Positions 1 to 8,829 of a stretch of 40,573 bases of DNA are shown in pieces. A program made the translations under genes and the position numbers. Location: contig VAYS01000034.1 of NCBI GenBank assembly GCA_005883215.1, forward strand, positions 1 through 40,573, read 5' to 3'. The notes beneath the pieces were generated by a model. That model made no database searches. It was not told the DNA's origin and worked only from the letters and a program-made list of their open reading frames with translations. Numbering within the stretch: the stretch's first letter is position 1; the number at the start of each line of letters is the position of its first letter. Source of the DNA: Actinomycetota bacterium. GTDB lineage: Bacteria > Actinomycetota > Thermoleophilia > Solirubrobacterales > Solirubrobacteraceae.

Positions 1-984
1 GACCGCCTCGCCGGCGGCCAGCGCCGGGCGCCCGTCGGCGATCTCCTGCTCCACGCGCTCGCGGCGCAGGATCCCCAAGAAGCGTCCCCCGGCGTCGACC
101 ACGGCAAACCACGGCCAGCGGTAGCGCATGAAGTACTCGTCCTCGGCCTGGAGCAGGCTGGTGTCCCGGGAGACCGTCACCGGCTCGCGGTCCATGATGT
201 CGGCCACGGTCACCCCCGCCAGGCGCTCGGAGACCGCGGACTGCATCACCGCCCCGCGCGCCGCCTGGCCCAGGATCATCGCCAGCAGCAGGGTCCACAG
301 CCCGGTCGCCGGAGACCCGGCCAGGAATGCCAGCACCCCCAGGGCGCCCAGCATGTAGGCGAAGCCCAGGCCGATCCTGCCCGAGGCGCGCGTGGCGCGG
401 TTGCGGTCGCCGGTCACCCGCCAGGCCAGCGCCCGCGCGATCCGTCCCCCGTCGAGCGGGTAGGCGGGCACCAGGTTGAACACCAGGATCCCCAGGTTGA
501 TCAGCGACAGGTAGCTGAGCAGCAGCAGCCCGGCGTCGGTGCCGGCGCGGTGCTTGAGCACCGCCACGTCGAGGAAGCGATCCGGCCCGGCGATCGCCAT
601 GCCCACGCCGCCGGTGACCAGGGCGACCACCAGGGTGGCCACCGGGCCGGCCAGGGCGACGCGCAGCTCGGCCCCCGGGGTGTCGGCCTCGCGGTTCATG
701 CGCGCGATCCCCCCGAAAAACCACAGGTCGATGCCCGCGATCTCGATGCCCTCGCGGCGCGCGGCGAGCGCGTGGCCCAGCTCGTGGAAGATCAGCGAGG
801 CGAAGAAGGCCAGCGCCGAGCCGACCGCCACCGCGTAGGCGGCGGTGTCGGAGTCGAGCACCTGGCGAAACAGGCTCGAGAGCCAGAACACCATCACGAA
901 CAGGACGAAGAACCAGCTCGTGCTGACCCCGATGCGGATCCCGAAGATCCGCGCCAGCTGCAGCGTCCTTGGCATCGCCGGCAT
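1..984 (-). CDS. M50 site-2 protease with C-terminal CBS domain (partial, 3' end outside window)
   Basis: Membrane-embedded zinc metalloprotease of the M50/site-2-protease family, which cleaves substrates within the membrane in regulated proteolysis. Reading from the ATG at 984, a first hydrophobic helix (WFFVLFVMVFWL) is followed by the zinc motif HELGH (about residue 67) in a helix after FFASLIF. Later come NLVPAYPLDGGR, which carries the third zinc ligand Asp, further hydrophobic helices, and a CBS-type segment (VADIMDREPVTVSRDTSLL). The product resembles the Rip3-like CBS-fused actinobacterial branch. The reading frame is open to base 1, so the second CBS half and the stop lie outside. 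An in-frame ATG at 975 is an alternative start. The substrate is unknown. Confidence 0.9.
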   Translation of the reverse strand, partial: MPAMPRTLQLARIFGIRIGVSTSWFFVLFVMVFWLSSLFRQVLDSDTAAYAVAVGSALAFFASLIFHELGHALAARREGIEIAGIDLWFFGGIARMNREADTPGAELRVALAGPVATLVVALVTGGVGMAIAGPDRFLDVAVLKHRAGTDAGLLLLSYLSLINLGILVFNLVPAYPLDGGRIARALAWRVTGDRNRATRASGRIGLGFAYMLGALGVLAFLAGSPATGLWTLLLAMILGQAARGAVMQSAVSERLAGVTVADIMDREPVTVSRDTSLLQAEDEYFMRYRWPWFAVVDAGGRFLGILRRERVEQEIADGRPALAAGEAV

Positions 985-1079
985 GTGCCTATGGTGGCAG
1001 GCTCAGGCGAGCAGTCTCCGCTGGTGGATCTAGAGCGCGCGCCGGGCGCGACCAGGTGCCCGCGCCGCGCGCCCGCGGC

Positions 1080-2759
1080 TCAGGCGGCCAGCTCGGGGCG
1101 GTGGCGCTCGATGATCTCCTCAAACCGGGTGCCGGCCGGCAGCGTGCCGTAGGCCAGCCCGGCGTCTCCGTCCAGGCGCGAGGCGCAGAAGGCGTCGGCC
1201 ACGGCGGCGGGCGCGTGGCGCACCAGCAGCGAGCCCTGCAGGGCCAAGCCCATGCGCTCGACCAGCCGCCGGGCGCGGGCCTCCAGCCCCTCGGGCCGCT
1301 CGAACTCCGAGCGCAGCTCGGCGGCGAAGCGGTCCAGGCGCGCGTCGGCGCCGGCCGCCGCGTCGAGCTCGGAGAAGAAGGCGTCAAAGCAGGCGGGCTC
1401 GCGCGCCAGGGCGCGCAGGACGTCGAGGCTCATCACGTTGCCCGAGCCCTCCCAGATCGAGGCCAGCGGCGCCTCGCGGTACAAGCGCGGCATGCCCGAC
1501 TCCTCGACGTAGCCGTTTCCGCCCAGGCACTCGAGCGCCTCGTAGGCGTGTCCGGGGGCGCGCTTGCACGCCCAGTACTTGGCCACCGCCGTCCCGATTC
1601 GCTTGAACGCCTGGGCGCCCTCGTCGCGCTCGGCCTCGTCGTAGGCGCGCGCCAGGCGCATGGCCAGCGCGGTGGCCGCCTCGGACTCGATGCACAGGTC
1701 GGCCAGCACGTTGCGCATCAGCGGCTGGTCGATCAGCAGCTTGCCGAACGCGGCGCGGTGGGCGGCGTGGTGGGTGGCCATGACCACGCCCCAGCGCATA
1801 CCCGCCGCCGCGCCGATCGCACAGTCCAGGCGGGTGTGGCCGACCATCTCGATGATGGTGGGCACGCCGCGGCCCGGCTCGCCCACCATCTGCCCCCAGG
1901 CGCCGTCGAACTCGACCTCGCTGGAGGCGTTGGAGCGGTTGCCCAGCTTGTCCTTCAGACGCTGCAGCGCAAAGGCGTTGCGCGTCCCGTCCGCCAGCAC
2001 CCGGGGCAGGGCAAAGCACGACAGCCCCTCCTCGGCCTGGGCGAGCACCAGGAACAGGTCGCACATCGGCGCCGAGCAGAACCACTTGTGCCCCACGATC
2101 TCGTACTCGCCGCCGGGCCCCCCGCCGTTGAGCGCCCGGGCGGTGGTGGTGTTGGCGCGCACGTCGGAGCCGCCCTGCTTCTCGGTCATGGCCATCCCGC
2201 ACAGCGCGCTCTGCTTCTCGCGGGAGGGGATCAGCCGCGGGTCATAGGAGGTCGCGGTGAGCAGCGGCTCCCAGTGCTCGGCCAGCTCGGGCTGGGCGCG
2301 CAGCGCCGGGACGGCGGCGAAGGTCATGGTGATCGGACAGGCGAAGCCGGCCTCGGCCTGCATGGCCGTCATGTACAGCGCCGCTCGCGCGGTGTGGGCG
2401 CCGGGACGGGGATCGCGCCAGGGCAGCGCGTGCAGCTCCCAGGCCACCCCCAGCTCCATCAGCCGGTGCCAGGCGGGGTGAAACTCGACCTCGTCGATGC
2501 GCCGCCCGAAGCGGTCGTGGGTGCGCAGGCGCGGCGGGTTCTCGTTGGCCTGGACCCCCCACAGCTGGGGCTCGCCCCCGATCAGGGGGCCCAGCTCGGC
2601 GGCGCGGGGAAGGATCCAGTCGGCTCCCTCGCGCTCGGTGGCCTCGACCAGCGCGGTGTGGGTGCCGAACACGTCCAGGCCTTCGAGCGGCGGTGCCTGG
2701 TTGAGCACCTGGTGGGTGCCCGACGCCGCGGCCGGCGGGGACGCGTGCTGGGTGGCCAT
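1080..2759 (-). CDS. Acyl-CoA dehydrogenase family protein, AidB type
   Basis: A flavoprotein of about 559 residues from the acyl-CoA dehydrogenase superfamily. The AidB-like group is recognised by MTEKQGGSDVRANTT, the FAD-contact segment, followed by HKWFCSAPMCDLFLVLAQ and later GGNGYVEESGMPRLYREAP with the EGSGNVMSLDVLRA block. AidB-type enzymes are linked to alkylation-damage response in E. coli; close relatives are named isovaleryl-CoA dehydrogenase, so the substrate is uncertain. The frame stays open to 2813, but the ATG at 2759 starts nearer to where family members begin and leaves 66 bp for a divergent promoter region with the isocitrate dehydrogenase gene. No operon partner is seen. 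Confidence 0.88.
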   Translation of the reverse strand: MATQHASPPAAASGTHQVLNQAPPLEGLDVFGTHTALVEATEREGADWILPRAAELGPLIGGEPQLWGVQANENPPRLRTHDRFGRRIDEVEFHPAWHRLMELGVAWELHALPWRDPRPGAHTARAALYMTAMQAEAGFACPITMTFAAVPALRAQPELAEHWEPLLTATSYDPRLIPSREKQSALCGMAMTEKQGGSDVRANTTTARALNGGGPGGEYEIVGHKWFCSAPMCDLFLVLAQAEEGLSCFALPRVLADGTRNAFALQRLKDKLGNRSNASSEVEFDGAWGQMVGEPGRGVPTIIEMVGHTRLDCAIGAAAGMRWGVVMATHHAAHRAAFGKLLIDQPLMRNVLADLCIESEAATALAMRLARAYDEAERDEGAQAFKRIGTAVAKYWACKRAPGHAYEALECLGGNGYVEESGMPRLYREAPLASIWEGSGNVMSLDVLRALAREPACFDAFFSELDAAAGADARLDRFAAELRSEFERPEGLEARARRLVERMGLALQGSLLVRHAPAAVADAFCASRLDGDAGLAYGTLPAGTRFEEIIERHRPELAA

Positions 2760-2824
2760 TGCCCCCGGGACGTTAGCGTGCGGCGCGGCCCGCGAGGGTC
2801 GCCTCGATACCATCGCGCCCGCTC

Positions 2825-3910
2825 ATGGCCCACCGCGTGACCCTGATCCCCGGCGATGGGACCGGCCCCGAGCTCGTCGAGGCCACCCGGCGCGTGCTCG
2901 AGGCCACCGGGGTGGAGCTCTCCTGGGATCGCCACGAGGCCGGCCTGGACGAGTACGAGGAGCACGGCAACCCGTTCCCGGAGGAGACGCTGGCCGCCCT
3001 GCGGCGCAACAGGGTGGGGATCAAGGGGCCGACCACCACGCCGGTGGGCACCGGGTTTCGCTCGGTCAACGTGCTGTTGCGCAAGGAGCTCGACCTCTAC
3101 GCCTGCATCCGCCCGTGCAAGGCCTATGAGGGGGTGCGCACCCGCTTTCCCCAGACCGATTTGGTGATCGTGCGCGAGAACACCGAGGACCTCTACGCGG
3201 GGATCGAGTTCGAGCGCGGCACCGAGGAGAACGCGCGCGTGCGCGAGCTGCTCTCCCAGCTGGGGTCGCGGGTGCGCGAGGACGCGGGCATGTCGATCAA
3301 GCCGATCTCCGAGTTCGGCTCCGAGCGGATCGTGCGCGCCGCGTTTGACTACGCCCGCGCCAACGGACGCGGCAAGCTGACCGCGGCGCACAAGGCCAAC
3401 ATCATGAAGTTCACCGACGGCCTGTTCCTGGAGGTGGCGTGCCGGGTCGCCGAGGATTACCCGGACATCGAGTTCGAGGACCGGATCATCGACAACCTGT
3501 GCAACCAGCTCGTCTCGCGGCCGGAGGAGTACGACGTGATCGTGCTCCCCAACCTCTACGGCGACATCGTCTCCGACCTGGGCGCCGGCATGATCGGGGG
3601 GCTGGGGCTGGCGCCGGGGGGCAACATCGGCTCCGAGGCGGCGGTGTTCGAGGCCACCCACGGCTCGGCCCCCAAGTACAAGGGTCAGAACAAGGTAAAC
3701 CCCGCGGCGCTGATGCTCTCCGGGGTACTGATGCTGCGCCATTTGGGCGAGCGCGAGGCGGGCGACCGGCTGGAGGCGGCGATCGCCGAGGTCATCCGCA
3801 AGGGAGAAAAGGTCACCTATGACCTAAAGCCCTCGCGCGACGATCCCACCGCGGTCGGTACCTCCCAGTTCGCCGACGCGGTGATCGAGGAGCTTTCCGC
3901 GTCCCGATGA
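2825..3910 (+). CDS. icd: Isocitrate/isopropylmalate dehydrogenase family, probably NAD-dependent isocitrate dehydrogenase
   Basis: A 361-residue beta-decarboxylating dehydrogenase. It starts with the family opening [12 protein letters not shown] and carries the substrate-binding [13 protein letters not shown] block, [14 protein letters not shown], and the family signature [19 protein letters not shown] with the metal-binding aspartates, ending with [19 protein letters not shown]. The [10 protein letters not shown] segment and the length fit the short NAD-type IDH group better than LeuB, so it most likely converts isocitrate to 2-oxoglutarate in the TCA cycle. Malate dehydrogenase follows 34 bp downstream on the same strand, giving a two-gene TCA unit. 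Homoisocitrate or tartrate dehydrogenase is a less likely alternative. Confidence 0.9.
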   Translation: MAHRVTLIPGDGTGPELVEATRRVLEATGVELSWDRHEAGLDEYEEHGNPFPEETLAALRRNRVGIKGPTTTPVGTGFRSVNVLLRKELDLYACIRPCKAYEGVRTRFPQTDLVIVRENTEDLYAGIEFERGTEENARVRELLSQLGSRVREDAGMSIKPISEFGSERIVRAAFDYARANGRGKLTAAHKANIMKFTDGLFLEVACRVAEDYPDIEFEDRIIDNLCNQLVSRPEEYDVIVLPNLYGDIVSDLGAGMIGGLGLAPGGNIGSEAAVFEATHGSAPKYKGQNKVNPAALMLSGVLMLRHLGEREAGDRLEAAIAEVIRKGEKVTYDLKPSRDDPTAVGTSQFADAVIEELSASR

Positions 3911-3944
3911 GGCAATTCCGTCACACCCGATTTTTCGAGGGAGC

Positions 3945-4937
3945 GTGTTTGCAGTGAACTCCAACCCGCCCGCCCGCGTCGCCGTCACCGGGGCCGCCGG
4001 CCAGATCGGCTACGCGATCCTGTTTCGCATCGCTTCGGGTCAGATGCTCGGACCCGATCGCCACATCGACCTGCGGCTGCTGGAGATCCCCGACGCGGTC
4101 AAGGCGGCCGAGGGAACGGCGCTCGAGCTAGAAGACTGCGCGTTTCCGCTGCTGGCCTCGACCGACATCTTTGATGACCCCGAGCAGGCCTTCGACGGGG
4201 TCAACCTGGCCCTGTTGATCGGCGCCCGCCCGCGGACCAAGGGGATGGAGCGCGCCGACCTGCTCGAGGCCAACGGTCAGATCTTCAAGCCCCAGGGCCA
4301 GGCGCTCAACTCGCGCGCCGCCGACGACGTGCGCATCCTGGTGGTGGGCAACCCGGCGAACACCAACGCCCTGATCGCCACCTCCAACGCCCCCGACATC
4401 CCGCGCGAGCGCTTCAGCGCCATGACCCGGCTGGACGAGAACCGCGCCGTCGCCCAGCTGGCGGGCAAGCTCGAGGTCGGCGTGGAGGACGTCCAGGACC
4501 TCGTGGTGTGGGGCAACCACTCACCCACCATGTTCCCCGACCTGTTCAACGCCCAGGTCGGGGGCCGCCGCGCGTCCGACCTCATCGACATGGATTGGTA
4601 TGAGAACGAGTTCATCCCCCGGGTGGGCAAGCGCGGCGCCGAGATCATCGAGGGCCGGGGCGCTTCGAGCGCGGCCTCGGCCGCCAACGCGGCCATCGAC
4701 TGTGTGCAGGACTGGATGCTCGGCGCCGACGGCCGGCGCTCGATGGCCGTCTACTCCGACGGCTCCTACGGCGTGGCCGAGGGCCTGATGTCGAGCTTCC
4801 CGGTGCGCTGCGGCGGGGGCGACTACGAGATCGTCCAGGGGTTGGAGGTGGAGAGCTTCGCCCGGGCCAAGATCGACGCCACGGTGGCCGAGCTCGAGGA
4901 CGAGCGCTCGGCCGTGCGCGAGCTCGGCCTGGTCTGA
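3945..4937 (+). CDS. mdh: Malate dehydrogenase
   Basis: A 330-residue NAD-dependent malate dehydrogenase, interconverting malate and oxaloacetate. The Rossmann motif [11 protein letters not shown] lies near the N-terminus. [17 protein letters not shown] contains the mobile-loop arginines, [10 protein letters not shown] follows, MTRLDENRA is the dehydrogenase-specific segment, and [12 protein letters not shown] holds the catalytic His. This pattern matches the cytosolic-type (MDH1-like) Mdh of actinobacteria. A GTG at 3945 lies close to GAGGGA (3937-3942). An in-frame GTG at 3954 gives a more normal ribosome-binding spacing, so the start is uncertain by three codons. The gene follows icd, and its stop codon sits inside a 19-bp tandem repeat. 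Confidence 0.95.
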   Translation: MFAVNSNPPARVAVTGAAGQIGYAILFRIASGQMLGPDRHIDLRLLEIPDAVKAAEGTALELEDCAFPLLASTDIFDDPEQAFDGVNLALLIGARPRTKGMERADLLEANGQIFKPQGQALNSRAADDVRILVVGNPANTNALIATSNAPDIPRERFSAMTRLDENRAVAQLAGKLEVGVEDVQDLVVWGNHSPTMFPDLFNAQVGGRRASDLIDMDWYENEFIPRVGKRGAEIIEGRGASSAASAANAAIDCVQDWMLGADGRRSMAVYSDGSYGVAEGLMSSFPVRCGGGDYEIVQGLEVESFARAKIDATVAELEDERSAVRELGLV

Positions 4938-4985
4938 TCCGCGCGGGCTGGTCTGATCCGCGTGAGCTGGTCTGATCCGCGCGGG
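4929..4985. repeat. Three tandem 19-bp repeats over the mdh stop codon
   Basis: Three consecutive 19-bp units (4929-4947, 4948-4966, 4967-4985), each starting CTGGTCTGATCCGCG. Units 1 and 3 are identical and unit 2 differs at two bases. The first unit contains the last mdh codons and its TGA stop; the other two repeat that stop downstream, just before the end of the convergent HTH gene. Slippage duplication of the mdh 3' end is the simplest explanation. Confidence 0.9.
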
Positions 4986-4988
4986 CGA

Positions 4989-5444
4989 CTAGCCGCGCTT
5001 GCCCCCGGAGCCCCGGGAGCCCGAGCTTCCCTTGGGGTGCCAGCCGCGCCCGCGGCGGGTCACCTGGCCCTGCTCTTGCAGTCCGGGCAGCACGCGGTAC
5101 AGGTAGTTCTGCGCGATCCCCATCCGGTCGGCCATCTCGCGAATGGTGATTCCCGGCTGACTGCGCACCAGCTCGAGCGCCTGGATGGCGCGGGTGCCGC
5201 TGCCCCGCGGGCGTCCACGTCGGCGCGTGCCCGCCCGGCGGGTGGTAGATCGGGTCTTGGTCCGCGAACCCCGGGGCCGACCGGGTCCGCGCCGGCGCCC
5301 GTTCGCCGAGCGGCTGGCCGAGGGCCCGACGCCCGCCAGCGCCGCCGCGGCGGCCTCGAGCTGCTGGTACTCGTCCACCAGCGGTTTGAGCTCGCGCATG
5401 CGCGCCTCGATCTCCTTGCGCTTGTCTGCCAGAAAGTCAGCCAC
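4989..5444 (-). CDS. Small winged-HTH protein with coiled-coil N-terminus and basic Arg/Gly linker
   Basis: A 151-residue protein. Residues 1-40 (MADFLADKRKEIEARMRELK onwards) look like a charged coiled coil. Residues 45-85 are a basic linker with AT-hook-like RGRPRG and GPGRPRG cores. Residues 86-135 form a helix-turn-helix (ALELVRSQPGITIREMADRM, then GIAQNYLYRVLPGLQEQGQV) of winged-helix type. It is probably a DNA-binding, nucleoid-associated or regulatory protein; its targets are unknown. The GTG start at 5444 is chosen because AGAGGGG lies just upstream on that strand. It converges with mdh across the tandem repeats. Confidence 0.78.
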   Translation of the reverse strand: MADFLADKRKEIEARMRELKPLVDEYQQLEAAAAALAGVGPSASRSANGRRRGPGRPRGSRTKTRSTTRRAGTRRRGRPRGSGTRAIQALELVRSQPGITIREMADRMGIAQNYLYRVLPGLQEQGQVTRRGRGWHPKGSSGSRGSGGKRG

Positions 5445-5507
5445 GACGACCCCTCTTGTTCGGCGTCTCGGTGTCTTGAACCGTGAAACCGTAACAACCC
5501 CGGTGAC

Positions 5508-5518
5508 TTAACGGTTAA
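5508..5518. promoter_or_regulatory. 11-bp palindrome TTAACGGTTAA upstream of the HTH gene
   Basis: A perfect palindrome, TTAAC-G-GTTAA, lies 64 bp upstream of the GTG at 5444 in an AT-rich patch (TTAATTAATT follows) that stands out from the GC-rich surroundings. It could be an operator or upstream promoter element for the leftward HTH gene. No convincing -35/-10 pair was found. Confidence 0.3.
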
Positions 5519-5566
5519 TTAATTCTCTGTTCTCGCTCCGCCGCCCGCGCACCGGGGATCGAAAGG

Positions 5567-6013
5567 TCAGGGATGTTCGATTATCTGCTTGAGCATTTGC
5601 AATGAACGTTGCGCCTCGCGCTGGGGCAATCCCCCGATCAGGGCGCGGCCGGCGACGGCGCCGAGCGCGCCCAACGGCGGCCTGAACTCGTTGTCATAGT
5701 CAAAGCGGGTTCCGCTGTCCTCGGGGGTGAGCCGGTACTCGGTGCGCGCCCGCGAACGGGCGGGGCCGGTGCCTTCCCACACCGCCAGTTGGTTGGTCTC
5801 ACACTCGGCGAGCCTCCAACTCACCTTGAAGTGGGCGCCGCGCAGGATCAGTTCCTGACGCATGGTGGTTCCCTTGCGCGGGGGGCCGGAGTAGGCGTCG
5901 ATGAGCTTGCGATGGATGGTCACCCACTGCTCCAGGCGAGCGGGGTCCATCACCACCGCCCACACCTCCCCGGGGGAGGCGTCGATCCTGATCGTGCTGG
6001 TGACCTGGCTCAT
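5567..6013 (-). CDS. SRPBCC (polyketide cyclase/START-like) family protein
   Basis: A 148-residue protein with the SRPBCC layout: an N-terminal strand and helix (STIRIDASPGEVWAVVMDPA, then RLEQWVTIHRK), central strands and a long C-terminal helix (REAQRSLQMLKQIIEH). Members form a helix-grip pocket that binds small hydrophobic ligands; no specific ligand can be inferred. The frame is open to 6061, but the ATG at 6013 begins exactly at the conserved first strand. It lies 68 bp beyond the stop of the NAD(P)-binding gene on the same strand, so the two may be co-transcribed. Confidence 0.8.
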   Translation of the reverse strand: MSQVTSTIRIDASPGEVWAVVMDPARLEQWVTIHRKLIDAYSGPPRKGTTMRQELILRGAHFKVSWRLAECETNQLAVWEGTGPARSRARTEYRLTPEDSGTRFDYDNEFRPPLGALGAVAGRALIGGLPQREAQRSLQMLKQIIEHP

Positions 6014-6081
6014 CGCTCGTCTCGCTGGACCGCCGGCGGGGAGACACCGTACCCGCCCCACCGGGCCGGCACGGGCCGGGC

Positions 6082-6993
6082 CTAGCGAGCCGCCAGCGGT
6101 TCGGATGTCTCCCAGGCCCGCAGGGCGTGCTCCACCGCCCGGGTAAAGGAGTGAAGTCTCACCCCGAGCAGTCGCGCGGCGCGGTCATCCCGGGGGAGCA
6201 GGTCGCCGGAGAGCCCCTCCATCAGCGGGCCCACCAACTCCCAGTGCTCGCCGGCGATGCGCGCGGCCAGCCGGCTGGCCACCGGCGTGGCGGTCAGGCC
6301 CAGGCGCAGCGCCGAGCGCCGCACGAGCATGAGGTCGGCGATGCGTTCGATCATCTCGCCGTAGGTGACGATGTCGGGCCCGGCGATGTCGAGCGAGCGA
6401 CCCGCCACCGCTGGGTGGTCAAGGGCCCGGGCGAGGAACTCGAGCATGTCGCGCTCGTCCAGGGGCTGGGTGCGATAGGTGTGCCACGCGGGCAAGGGGA
6501 CGACGCGCAGGCGCTCGACCAGGCGCACGAGCAGGCGGAACGAGCGAGAGTGGGCCCCGATCGCGATCGACGCCCGCAGGGAGACCGACTCCGGCGAGGC
6601 GCCGAGCAGGGTCTCCTCCACCGCCAGGCGGCTGGCCAGGTGGGCCGAGGGGCTGAGCCCGGCGGGCAGTAGGCCGCCGAGATAGATCACCCGCCGGACG
6701 TCCTCCGCCCGCGCGGCGGCGGCGAAGTTCTCCGCTCCCCGGAGCTCGTGCTCGGCGAACCGGCCGTCGAGGCCCGGCTCCATCGAGTGGACCAGGTAGT
6801 AGGCGACGTCCACGCCCTGGAGCGCCTCGCCCAGACCGGCGCCGGAGACCACGTCGCCGGTCACCAGCGGGAGGCGCTCGCGCACCCGCGCCGGGTCGCG
6901 GGCCAGCCCGCGCAGCTCGTGGCCGCCGGCGCGCAGGCGGGGGATCAGGGCGCCGCCGACGTAGCCGCTCACCCCGGTGATGAGAACTCGCAT
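6082..6993 (-). CDS. NAD(P)H-binding atypical short-chain dehydrogenase-like protein
   Basis: A 303-residue atypical/extended SDR-like protein. The N-terminus MRVLITGVSGYVGGAL carries the GxxGxxG dinucleotide motif. YYLVHSMEPG and VIYLGGLLP follow the pattern of the NmrA-like/complex-I 39-kDa-subunit-like NAD(P)-binding proteins, with SLDIAGPDIVTYGEMIERIA near the C-terminus. There is no classical YxxxK pair at the usual position, so it may bind a nucleotide without SDR catalysis. Its start codon is divergent from, and close to, the FMN oxidase gene. Confidence 0.8.
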   Translation of the reverse strand: MRVLITGVSGYVGGALIPRLRAGGHELRGLARDPARVRERLPLVTGDVVSGAGLGEALQGVDVAYYLVHSMEPGLDGRFAEHELRGAENFAAAARAEDVRRVIYLGGLLPAGLSPSAHLASRLAVEETLLGASPESVSLRASIAIGAHSRSFRLLVRLVERLRVVPLPAWHTYRTQPLDERDMLEFLARALDHPAVAGRSLDIAGPDIVTYGEMIERIADLMLVRRSALRLGLTATPVASRLAARIAGEHWELVGPLMEGLSGDLLPRDDRAARLLGVRLHSFTRAVEHALRAWETSEPLAAR

Positions 6994-7012
6994 CGGGCGA
7001 CATGATTACCGG

Positions 7013-8119
7013 GTGGCGGTTTGCGACGAGCTCGAGCGTCGCGCGCGGGCGCGCCTGGATCCGCGCGTGTTCGACTACTACGCCGGAGGAGCCGGCGACG
7101 AACGCACGCTGGCCGACAATCGCCGGGCGTGGGCCCGGCTGGAGCTGCGCCCGGTGCTCGGTGGCGGCGCCGACCGGTCGCCCGACACCTCGCTCACGCT
7201 GCTCGGCCGGCGGCTCGAGCTTCCGGTCCTGCTCGCGCCGGTGGCCGCTCAGCGGCTGCTCGATCCCGGCGGCGAGCCGGCGAGCGCTCGGGCCGCGGCG
7301 CGCGCGGGGACGGTGTTCTGCCTGTCCACCCGCGCCACGGCCGACGTCGCCGAGGTGGCCGAGGCGGCGCCGGACGGCGCCCGGTGGTTTCAGCTCTACG
7401 TCGAGCGCGAGCGCGTGCGCAGCCGGCGCGCGCTGGAACGGCTGGCCGAGCTCGGCTACGGCGCGGTGGTGCTGACCGCCGACCTGCCCGTCGCCGGCCG
7501 GCGCGAGCGCGAGCTGCGGGGGGGACCGCTTCCCCTGCCCCGCGGCGTGGAGATCGTCACCCACGGCGAGCCGCCGCCGCGGCGGCCGGCGGGAGCGCCC
7601 GGGAGGGCAGCCGGCGGGGCGCCGGCCGCTTCGCCCGCCCACAAGCCGGTCGTCGGCGGATGGGATCCCGCCCTGACCTGGCGCGACGTGGAGTGGGTGG
7701 CCGAGCGCTCGCGCCTGCCGGTACTGGTCAAGGGCCTGCTCACCGGCGAGGACGCCGCCCTGGCGGTGGAGCACGGCGCCGCCGGCGTCGTCGTGTCCAA
7801 CCACGGCGGCCGCCAGCTCGACGGGGCTCTGCCCACCGCGGTCGCCCTCCCCGAGGTCCTCGCCGCCGTCGGCGGGCGGGTGCCGGTGCTGGTCGACGGC
7901 GGCCTGCGCACCGGAGCCGACGTGGCGCGCGCGCTGGCGCTAGGCGCCGCGGCGACGATGATCGGCCGGCCCTACGCGTGGGCGCTGGCGTCCGGCGGAG
8001 AAGACGAGGTCGCCGCCCTGCTACGGCAGCTGCGCAGCGAGCTGAGCGAGGCGATGTCGGTGTCCGGCGCGGCGGCGGTGACCGACCTCACCCCGGAGGT
8101 GCTCGCCGCCGATCGCTAG
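7013..8119 (+). CDS. FMN-dependent alpha-hydroxy-acid oxidase/dehydrogenase
   Basis: About 368 residues of the lactate/glycolate oxidase (LldD/GOX) TIM-barrel family, which oxidise L-2-hydroxy acids to 2-oxo acids using FMN. FDYYAGGAGDERTL opens the family; FQLYVERER and LTADLPVAGRRERELR follow; VLVKGLLTGEDA gives the FMN-binding Lys; VSNHGGRQLDG gives the catalytic His and substrate Arg; VDGGLRTGADVARALALGA gives the phosphate site. Where family members have the variable active-site loop this protein has a Pro/Ala/Gly-rich stretch (about 7565-7640). The frame is open back to an ATG at 6977, which would overlap the divergent gene by 17 bp, so the GTG at 7013 is preferred. The substrate is uncertain. 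Confidence 0.85.
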   Translation: MAVCDELERRARARLDPRVFDYYAGGAGDERTLADNRRAWARLELRPVLGGGADRSPDTSLTLLGRRLELPVLLAPVAAQRLLDPGGEPASARAAARAGTVFCLSTRATADVAEVAEAAPDGARWFQLYVERERVRSRRALERLAELGYGAVVLTADLPVAGRRERELRGGPLPLPRGVEIVTHGEPPPRRPAGAPGRAAGGAPAASPAHKPVVGGWDPALTWRDVEWVAERSRLPVLVKGLLTGEDAALAVEHGAAGVVVSNHGGRQLDGALPTAVALPEVLAAVGGRVPVLVDGGLRTGADVARALALGAAATMIGRPYAWALASGGEDEVAALLRQLRSELSEAMSVSGAAAVTDLTPEVLAADR

Positions 8120-8197
8120 GGCGGCACCGAGCACGGCGGCGGGCGGCGGCGTCGAGCGTCGGGGCGGGCAGGTGTCATCACAGGACGATCACAAATT

Positions 8198-8248
8198 GCG
8201 GGCAACCCGCGGGGGAGGTTCGAAAAAGCCCGTGATTTGGGGGTTTTT
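8198..8248 (+). terminator. Hairpins with T-run downstream of the FMN oxidase gene
   Basis: GCGGG-CAA-CCCGC (8198-8210) is a perfect 5-bp hairpin. It is followed by AAAAAG-CCC (8223-8231) facing GGG-TTTTT (8241-8248), a stem ending in a run of five T. This may terminate the oxidase transcript or be part of the 200-bp leader of the following small gene. I cannot decide between these. Confidence 0.35.
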
Positions 8249-8363
8249 GCCCCGGAAGCGATTTCCTGCCATTTGCGGAGTCGGCCATTGTGGGGCGCGC
8301 GCGCCGGTGCTTTGATCAGCCGGTCGTCGCAGTCGGGTCAGGTCAAGGAGGTCGGGTCGCAGG

Positions 8364-8597
8364 ATGGCAAAGGGTCGAGGAGTCAACGCGCGGGTCAGCT
8401 GCGACGACTGCTTCTTTCGGGCCAACCTGTTGTGCTCGCTGAAGGTCGACGCGCCGTGCGCCACCTTTCGCCCGAACAATCCCGACGGTCTGCGCCCGCC
8501 CCGCCAGATGCACTTCGTCTTTCGCCAGGAACGGCGCACCCGCGCCGCGTGGGCCTTCCCCTCAGCCGAGGAGCAGGCCGCCCTGCACTCCCGCTAG
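8364..8597 (+). CDS. Small cysteine-containing conserved-type protein
   Basis: A 77-residue protein with four cysteines in the first half (C13/C16 as CDDC, then C24 and C33, LLCSLKVDAPCATFRPN), a spacing that could bind zinc or another metal. The rest is polar and lacks membrane helices. AAGGAGG lies 13 nt before the ATG at 8364 and the codon use matches neighbouring genes. I do not recognise a function. It stands alone, with 230 bp on either side. Confidence 0.6.
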   Translation: MAKGRGVNARVSCDDCFFRANLLCSLKVDAPCATFRPNNPDGLRPPRQMHFVFRQERRTRAAWAFPSAEEQAALHSR

Positions 8598-8829
8598 CGC
8601 CGTGCCCGGGCGTCGCGCAGGGGCCAGCCGCTGTCCTTGGTGCGCGCCGCGCTGCTGTGCGCCCGGGTCGGCACGCGCCCGGCCGCGGCGCGCCCGTCCG
8701 CGTACCGTCCGCGCCGGGCGCTCGCGCCGGTGGCAGCGGGCGTGCCGCCTGGGCCACGGACGCTGATCGAGGGTCTGCGTCGGGCATCGCGGGCCCATAG
8801 AGTGGGCCCCCCGGGCCAGAGGAGGGCGA

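Noticed and set aside
969..2840. 623-codon open frame on the plus strand opposite the acyl-CoA dehydrogenase gene
   Set aside because: It is an artefact of high G+C: no recognisable product, no ribosome-binding site, and the minus-strand frame has clear AidB-type motifs.
4929..4985. Tandem repeats considered as a CRISPR array
   Set aside because: Only three contiguous 19-bp units with no spacers and no cas genes.
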